From Poriferisodalis sp965221945 (lineage in GTDB: Bacteria; Actinomycetota; Acidimicrobiia; Acidimicrobiales; Poriferisodalaceae), in assembly GCF_965221945.1 (NCBI RefSeq), contig NZ_OZ244925.1:2790001-2854000 (forward strand): DNA of 64,000 nucleotides, given 5' to 3'. The stretch's first letter is position 1. The number at the start of each line of letters is the position of its first letter. Below the pieces are notes generated by a model. That model searched no databases, had not been told where the DNA came from, and was given only the letters and a program-made list of their open reading frames with translations. Position numbers and translations under genes: made by a program. Of this stretch, positions 60,125 to 64,000 are shown piece by piece.

Positions 60125-60655
60125 GTGCTGGCGGTGCTGATTCTCTTGCTCGTGTCGGTTCCGCTGCTGGAGCTGTACGTGATCGTGCAGGTAGCCGGCG
60201 GGCTGGGCGCTGGCCAGACGATCGTGCTGTTGCTCGTCGTGTCGGTGGTGGGCGCCTGGATGGTGCGCCGCTCCGGGCTCGGCGTGCTGAACCAGATCCG
60301 CAACCGATTGGCCCAGGGCGAGCTTCCCGGCAACGAACTGGTGGATGGGCTGCTGATCTTGCTGGCCGGGGCGTTCATGCTGACGCCCGGCTTCCTGACT
60401 GACGGGGTAGGGCTGCTGCTGCTGTTCCCACCCACCCGAATCGCTGTTCGCTCGGTGCTCGTGCGTCGCTACTCCAAGCGCATCTCGGTTGCCGGCTGGT
60501 CTGGCGGGCCGAGTGAGCCCGGTGGACCCCGCGGGCCGAGCGGGTCGAGCGGGTCGAGCGGACAGGGCGGACAGGGCGGACAAAGCGATGCTGGGCGCTC
60601 CGGTCCCCCGCTGGACGCTGAGAGTTTCTCCGACGACGACGACCGTCTCGCCTGA
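60125..60655 (+). CDS. FxsA-family membrane protein
   Basis: This 176-residue protein has PLLELYVIVQVAGGLGAGQT, VGAWMVRRSGLGVL and AFMLTPGFLTDGVGLLLL, the FxsA signature, with three or four membrane segments. The C-terminus is a Gly/Ser/Pro tail (GPRGPSGSSGSSGQGGQGGQ) absent from most FxsA proteins. GTG at 60125 is chosen by its leaderless promoter; 60116 is an alternative. Confidence 0.88.
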   Translation: MLAVLILLLVSVPLLELYVIVQVAGGLGAGQTIVLLLVVSVVGAWMVRRSGLGVLNQIRNRLAQGELPGNELVDGLLILLAGAFMLTPGFLTDGVGLLLLFPPTRIAVRSVLVRRYSKRISVAGWSGGPSEPGGPRGPSGSSGSSGQGGQGGQSDAGRSGPPLDAESFSDDDDRLA

Positions 60656-60726
60656 CTGCTTCGCCTGAGCGCTTCGGGCCGGGGGGTGTCCCGAGCGCGG
60701 GGCCGCCCAACGACTAGAACTCGTCT

Positions 60727-61560
60727 ATGGAACCCAAGGACCGGCTCCCGATCGGCGTCTCGCTTCTGGCGCTCGCGGTAGCGATCGCAGCATTGGTAGT
60801 CGCCGTCAGCGACTCCGACAGCGACGACGCCGTCGAAGAGCCCGAGACAAGCGTCACAGCGTCTGCGCCAGCGACGACTCAAGCATTCCAGACCACCACC
60901 ACGGTGCACACCGTTCAGACGCTGGCTCCGGCGCCCACGACGGCCGCGACCCAGCTGATCGTGACGGCCACGACGGCTGCTGAGTCGGACGAGATGGCCG
61001 ACTCCGAGTTCTCGGACAACGTGCTGGCCGTCGTGGGCATCGGCTACGACAGCACTCTGAACGTGCGCGAGACGCCGGGAGGCCAGATCGTCGGCAAGCT
61101 CGACTCGGACGCCGCGGGAATCGTTCCCACCGGCACCACTCGAGCGGTGACCGGGGCGATCTGGTACGAGGTGCACGCAGCTGGAGTCGTCGGCTGGGTC
61201 AGCGGCGAGTACGTGACACCGCTGGGTGTGACGATCGACGCAACGACGCAGATCGTTGCGCTCCTGGGCGAGACGCCCAGCGCGGACAACATGACGGCGT
61301 TGGGTCGGATCGTTGCGGGGGCTGTGGCATCGGAGGAGCCCGAGTCGCGTGTGAGGATCTCGGGTGCCCCCACCGTCGGAGATGTCAGCGAGATCACGAT
61401 GGATGTCGTCGGTCAGCCTGACGATTCGATCCGCGGCTTCCGGCTGCACCTGTTTGCGACACCGAGCGATGGCGGCGGATCGTTCACGCTTCGCAACGTC
61501 GAGAGCACCGTGATGTGTTACACCGAGCGGGGCGTCAGCGCAGAGGGTCTCTGCAACTAA
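60727..61560 (+). CDS. Membrane-anchored SH3-domain protein
   Basis: This 277-residue protein has one N-terminal anchor (GVSLLALAVAIAALVVAVSD), a long Thr/Ala/Pro linker and a bacterial SH3 domain at about 105-165 (STLNVRETPGGQIVGKL, WYEVHAAGVVGWVSGEYV). The rest, from 165 on, is unrecognised. SH3 domains of this kind bind cell-wall peptides. TAGAAC lies six bases before the ATG, a weaker leaderless -10. Confidence 0.83.
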   Translation: MEPKDRLPIGVSLLALAVAIAALVVAVSDSDSDDAVEEPETSVTASAPATTQAFQTTTTVHTVQTLAPAPTTAATQLIVTATTAAESDEMADSEFSDNVLAVVGIGYDSTLNVRETPGGQIVGKLDSDAAGIVPTGTTRAVTGAIWYEVHAAGVVGWVSGEYVTPLGVTIDATTQIVALLGETPSADNMTALGRIVAGAVASEEPESRVRISGAPTVGDVSEITMDVVGQPDDSIRGFRLHLFATPSDGGGSFTLRNVESTVMCYTERGVSAEGLCN

Positions 61561-61579
61561 GGGGGCCTGCTGCTGACGG

Positions 61580-62530
61580 ATGGGGGCGGCGGTGATGCGC
61601 GGACGCCATCTGCGCGTGCTCGCCGCAGTCGCCATTGGCGTGGTGTCGTTCGTGTTGGGCGTCAGCGTCTATCCCGACATCGACCATCGGTTGGTCGGCA
61701 CGCCGTACGGGGCTGCGCTGAACGTCTGCCTCGCTCTGGTGGTGCTGTGCTGGATGGCCTCGATCGTGACGCGAGACCATTCCTGGGTCGACCGGCTGTG
61801 GTCACTGGTGCCGGCGCTCTATTGCGGGATCGTCGTTGCCGAGGTGGGGTTCGGTTCCGCCCGGATCACCGTGATGACCGTGCTGGCGTGCCTGTGGGGG
61901 GCTCGGCTGATGTTCAACCTGGCTCGCAGGGGCGGGTACCACGCGGGCAGTCAGGACTACCGGTGGACCTACATCCAGGATCAGCTCACTAAGCTGCAAT
62001 TCCAGTTGTTCAACGTGACGCTGGTCTCATTCATCCAGATGGCGATCGTGTGGTGGTTCACGTCGCCCATTCACCAGGCCTGGCTGCACGCCGAGGTGCC
62101 GTTGGGCTGGCTGGGCTACGTCGCGATCGTGGCGTTCTTGACCTTGCTGGTGCTGGAGGGGGTCGCCGATGGGCAGATGTGGCGCTTCCAGCAGAACAAG
62201 AAGCGGCTGGTGGCGGCGGGGGCCGAGGTGGAGCGGCCGTTTATGGCCGAGGGTTTGTTCCGCTACTGCCGCCATCCCAATTGCGCGTGCGAGATGGGCA
62301 TGTGGGTGGTGTTCTACCTGTTCGCGATTTCGGCTTCCGGTCGGCTGTGGCACTGGACCGGCCTGGGTTGCGTGATCTTGGTGGTGCTGTTTCTGGGCTC
62401 GACGCAGCTCATCGAGAAGATCTCCAGCGCGAGATACCCCGGCTACAGCCGCTACCAGGCCGCGGTTCCGATGTTCATTCCGAATCCGCTCAACCCGAGA
62501 CGGCGGCGGGCGCAGCCTGTGTACCTGTAG
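61580..62530 (+). CDS. DUF1295 / steroid 5-alpha-reductase-like membrane protein
   Basis: This 316-residue polytopic protein has DHSWVDRLWSLVPALYCGIV, ARLMFNLARRGGYHAGSQDY and the C-terminal YCRHPNCACEMGMWVVFYLF then RYPGYSRYQAAVPMFIP. These are the NADPH-site motifs of the DUF1295/isoprenylcysteine-methyltransferase-like group. Reaction unknown. A second ATG is at 61595. Confidence 0.9.
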   Translation: MGAAVMRGRHLRVLAAVAIGVVSFVLGVSVYPDIDHRLVGTPYGAALNVCLALVVLCWMASIVTRDHSWVDRLWSLVPALYCGIVVAEVGFGSARITVMTVLACLWGARLMFNLARRGGYHAGSQDYRWTYIQDQLTKLQFQLFNVTLVSFIQMAIVWWFTSPIHQAWLHAEVPLGWLGYVAIVAFLTLLVLEGVADGQMWRFQQNKKRLVAAGAEVERPFMAEGLFRYCRHPNCACEMGMWVVFYLFAISASGRLWHWTGLGCVILVVLFLGSTQLIEKISSARYPGYSRYQAAVPMFIPNPLNPRRRRAQPVYL

Positions 62531-62732
62531 CAGGATGCTGAAAAAGTGCCGATACCGCAGACCGGCAGATGCAAAGCCGCTGGTCAGAGAGTTGGTCAAG
62601 CAGCTGAAACCGGCTTTCTTAGCAGCCAGCTAGCGGAGGGCTCGCTGGGCCGTCCGCCGGTTCACTGGTGCTTGGCGCGCTCCCAGCCATGGCTGGGCAG
62701 GGCTGGGCCAAGGCTCGGCCGGGGCAGTTTGG
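62531..62732. other. Intergenic region between convergent genes, GC-rich repeats
   Basis: Nothing coding seen. From about 62688 it is a run of degenerate GGCTGGG/GGCCGGG units. An imperfect GCTGAAA...TTTC...AGC stem near 62600-62630 might end the DUF1295 transcript. Confidence 0.4.
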
Positions 62733-63137
62733 CTAGGCGGGGCCGGGCATCTCGGGAGTGCCGTAGCCCTCGTCGACCACTCCTTCGGTGAAGAACGCCT
62801 CCCACCACAGGCCGTTGGGGTCGGTGATCCACGACTTGTGCTGGAGCTGGTAGCCGCACACCAGGTCGTCCTGGTCGGCACGGGGCAGGTCGGCCGAGTC
62901 GATGTGGGTGCGCATGTCCTCGAGTTCGTCTCGGGATTCGACCTGGATGCCGTAGTGGGCCGAGCCGGGCGGTCCGTCGCCGTGGACGTCGAGCGAGAAG
63001 TTGACCCGGGGGTCGTCCAGCATCCACTTGGCGTAGTCGGAGCGTCGCAGGGTGGGCTCGCAGCCGAGCAGCCGCTTGTAGAACTCGATCGACTCGTCGA
63101 GGTCGTCGACCTGCAACCCGATGTGCATGCGCCGCAT
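62733..63137 (-). CDS. VOC-family protein, CadI/ArsI-like
   Basis: This 134-residue protein has MHIGLQVDDLDESIEFYKRL, GCEPTLRRSDYAKWMLDDPR and AHYGIQVESRDELEDM, then HKSWITDPNGLWWEAFFTEG, the arrangement of the cadmium-induced CadI and C-As lyase ArsI group. ArsI has a Cys-Cys pair; here the site reads VCGYQLQHKSW with one Cys, so arsenical activity is doubtful. The ATG at 63137 lies seven bases after TAACGT. Confidence 0.8.
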   Translation of the reverse strand: MRRMHIGLQVDDLDESIEFYKRLLGCEPTLRRSDYAKWMLDDPRVNFSLDVHGDGPPGSAHYGIQVESRDELEDMRTHIDSADLPRADQDDLVCGYQLQHKSWITDPNGLWWEAFFTEGVVDEGYGTPEMPGPA

Positions 63138-63144
63138 AGCCCGC

Positions 63145-63150
63145 ACGTTA
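63145..63150 (-). promoter_or_regulatory. Candidate leaderless -10 element (TAACGT)
   Basis: On the minus strand TAACGT is followed by seven bases and the ATG at 63137. Confidence 0.4.
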
Positions 63151-63424
63151 CGGCACCCAGCGACGCGCGATCTGACCGGTCGCACCAACCAGCAGCACCA
63201 ACTGCCTACAGCAACTGGTGACGCCGGCCGGCTGATTCGCGGCGTTGCATCGGTCGTCTCCGTGCCGTGACGTGCGGAACAGCACAGCGGTGCCAACGGC
63301 TGCGTCAGTGGCACGTTGGCGCTGCCGCGGCAGACTGCTCGCCGTTGGAACCGGCTACCCGAGCTGAGCAGTCGAGTCGGATGCTGAGATTCGCCGTCGC
63401 CCCGGCAGCGAGCAGGAGACCACC

Positions 63425-64000
63425 ATGCCCTTTGCGTCCGTCAACCAGTTCGCACGGACAGATCAGGACGACACCGAGATCCGGCTCTACTACGAGACCC
63501 ACGGCGATCCGGGCAATCCGGCGCTGCTGCTGGTGAACGGGTACTCGTCGCAGATCATCGGGTGGTTCGAGGGATTCCGGGAGCAGCTCGCCGAGCGGGG
63601 GCGGTTCGTCGTGAGCTTCGACAATCGGGACGTCGGCCTGTCGACACACCTGGATGAGGTCGAGGTGGATCTCGCCGCGGTGAGCAAGGCCGCCGCCGCG
63701 GCAGCTGTGAGCGGCGAGCCCATGCCGCCGGTGCCGTACACGCTGTCCGACTTCGCCGATGATGCCGCGGGACTGCTCGACCACCTCGGCATCGGGGCCG
63801 CGCATATCGCCGGCATGTCGATGGGCGGGATGATCGTGCAGCAGATGGCCATCGACCATCCCGACCGGGTCCTGTCGATGACATCGATCATGTCGACGAC
63901 GAATGAGCCTGGCTACTTCGAGGCCACGCCCGAGGCCATGGCGGCGCTGATGACGCCGCCGCCGCCCGACCGTGAGGGATACATCGCGGCCAGCGTCGCT
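63425..64000 (+). CDS. Alpha/beta hydrolase (partial)
   Basis: The first 192 residues are visible and the frame is open to the window end. NPALLLVNGYSSQIIGWFEG, FDNRDVGLSTHLD and the nucleophile elbow AGMSMGGMIVQQMAIDHPDR are those of an alpha/beta hydrolase with catalytic Ser. AGGAGA lies about eight bases before the ATG. Confidence 0.93.
   Translation, partial: MPFASVNQFARTDQDDTEIRLYYETHGDPGNPALLLVNGYSSQIIGWFEGFREQLAERGRFVVSFDNRDVGLSTHLDEVEVDLAAVSKAAAAAAVSGEPMPPVPYTLSDFADDAAGLLDHLGIGAAHIAGMSMGGMIVQQMAIDHPDRVLSMTSIMSTTNEPGYFEATPEAMAALMTPPPPDREGYIAASVA

Noticed and set aside
1..64000. tRNA genes, CRISPR arrays, integrase or transposase genes
   Set aside because: I saw no cloverleaf with a TTCGA arm, no regular spacer array and no recombinase motif, so mobility of the island is inferred only from repeats and gene debris.

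Overview
The window reads as a chromosomal segment of a high-GC Gram-positive bacterium, most likely an actinomycete of the Acidimicrobiia type. The support is indirect: GC-rich codon third positions, many GTG starts, lipoproteins whose mature N-termini are rich in Thr, Ala and Pro, two luciferase-like (LLM) oxidoreductases, a CaiB/BaiF CoA-transferase, and many genes whose start codon lies 6-7 bases after a TANNNT -10 element, the leaderless pattern common in actinomycetes. The taxon is inferred; there is no rRNA marker. No tRNA, rRNA or CRISPR array was seen.

Layout. 1-13 kb: envelope and metabolic genes. These are a minus-strand set (cell-wall-binding-2-like lipoprotein, DUF3179 lipoprotein, GT-C-like membrane protein), a Baeyer-Villiger-type monooxygenase, a PIN/RHH toxin-antitoxin (TA) pair, a truncated TolB-like propeller, an LLM oxidoreductase, an amino-acid ABC permease with its binding protein, a RelE/YefM pair and an SRPBCC protein. 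13-37 kb: a defence and TA island. It starts with an unrecognised two-gene unit carrying a PD-(D/E)XK motif, then an AT-richer Mrr-like nuclease, then a complete type I restriction-modification operon (hsdM-hsdS-hsdR plus a YgjP-like metallopeptidase). Divergent from hsdM is a three-gene operon of multidomain PIN/GNAT/PUA-like proteins and an ASCH protein, the strongest candidate here for an undescribed system. After it come an hsdM remnant, an orphan DarG-like macrodomain, a PD-(D/E)XK-RAMA nuclease, an XRE-ImmA/IrrE regulator, a second PIN/RHH pair related to the first, an orphan AbiEi-like antitoxin, degraded darG and exonuclease fragments and a Schlafen-type regulator.

37-41 kb: an RDD membrane protein, an unknown protein, a DAO-family oxidase, and a Phd/VapC pair flanked by a perfect 31-bp direct repeat, one copy of which is the 3' end of a VOC gene. 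41-50 kb: a catabolic cluster (two SDRs, an enolase-superfamily protein, a gamma-butyrobetaine-hydroxylase-like dioxygenase, an Asp/Glu-racemase-superfamily protein, both aconitase X subunits, an MFS transporter and an LLM oxidoreductase). 50-64 kb: a cupredoxin-like protein, an enoyl-CoA hydratase, two tandem paralogous lipoproteins, an HsaA-like oxygenase, a CoA-transferase, a decapeptide-repeat membrane protein, a flavodoxin-like reductase, an amidase, FxsA, an SH3 protein, DUF1295, a CadI/ArsI-like protein and the start of an alpha/beta hydrolase.

How it fits together: the 13-37 kb block looks like an island built by repeated insertion and decay. It holds intact systems beside broken copies of the same gene families, and TA pairs also sit on both sides of it. 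The 41-48 kb genes are mostly co-directional, with several overlaps or tight junctions, and look like one catabolic unit whose substrate the sequence does not reveal.
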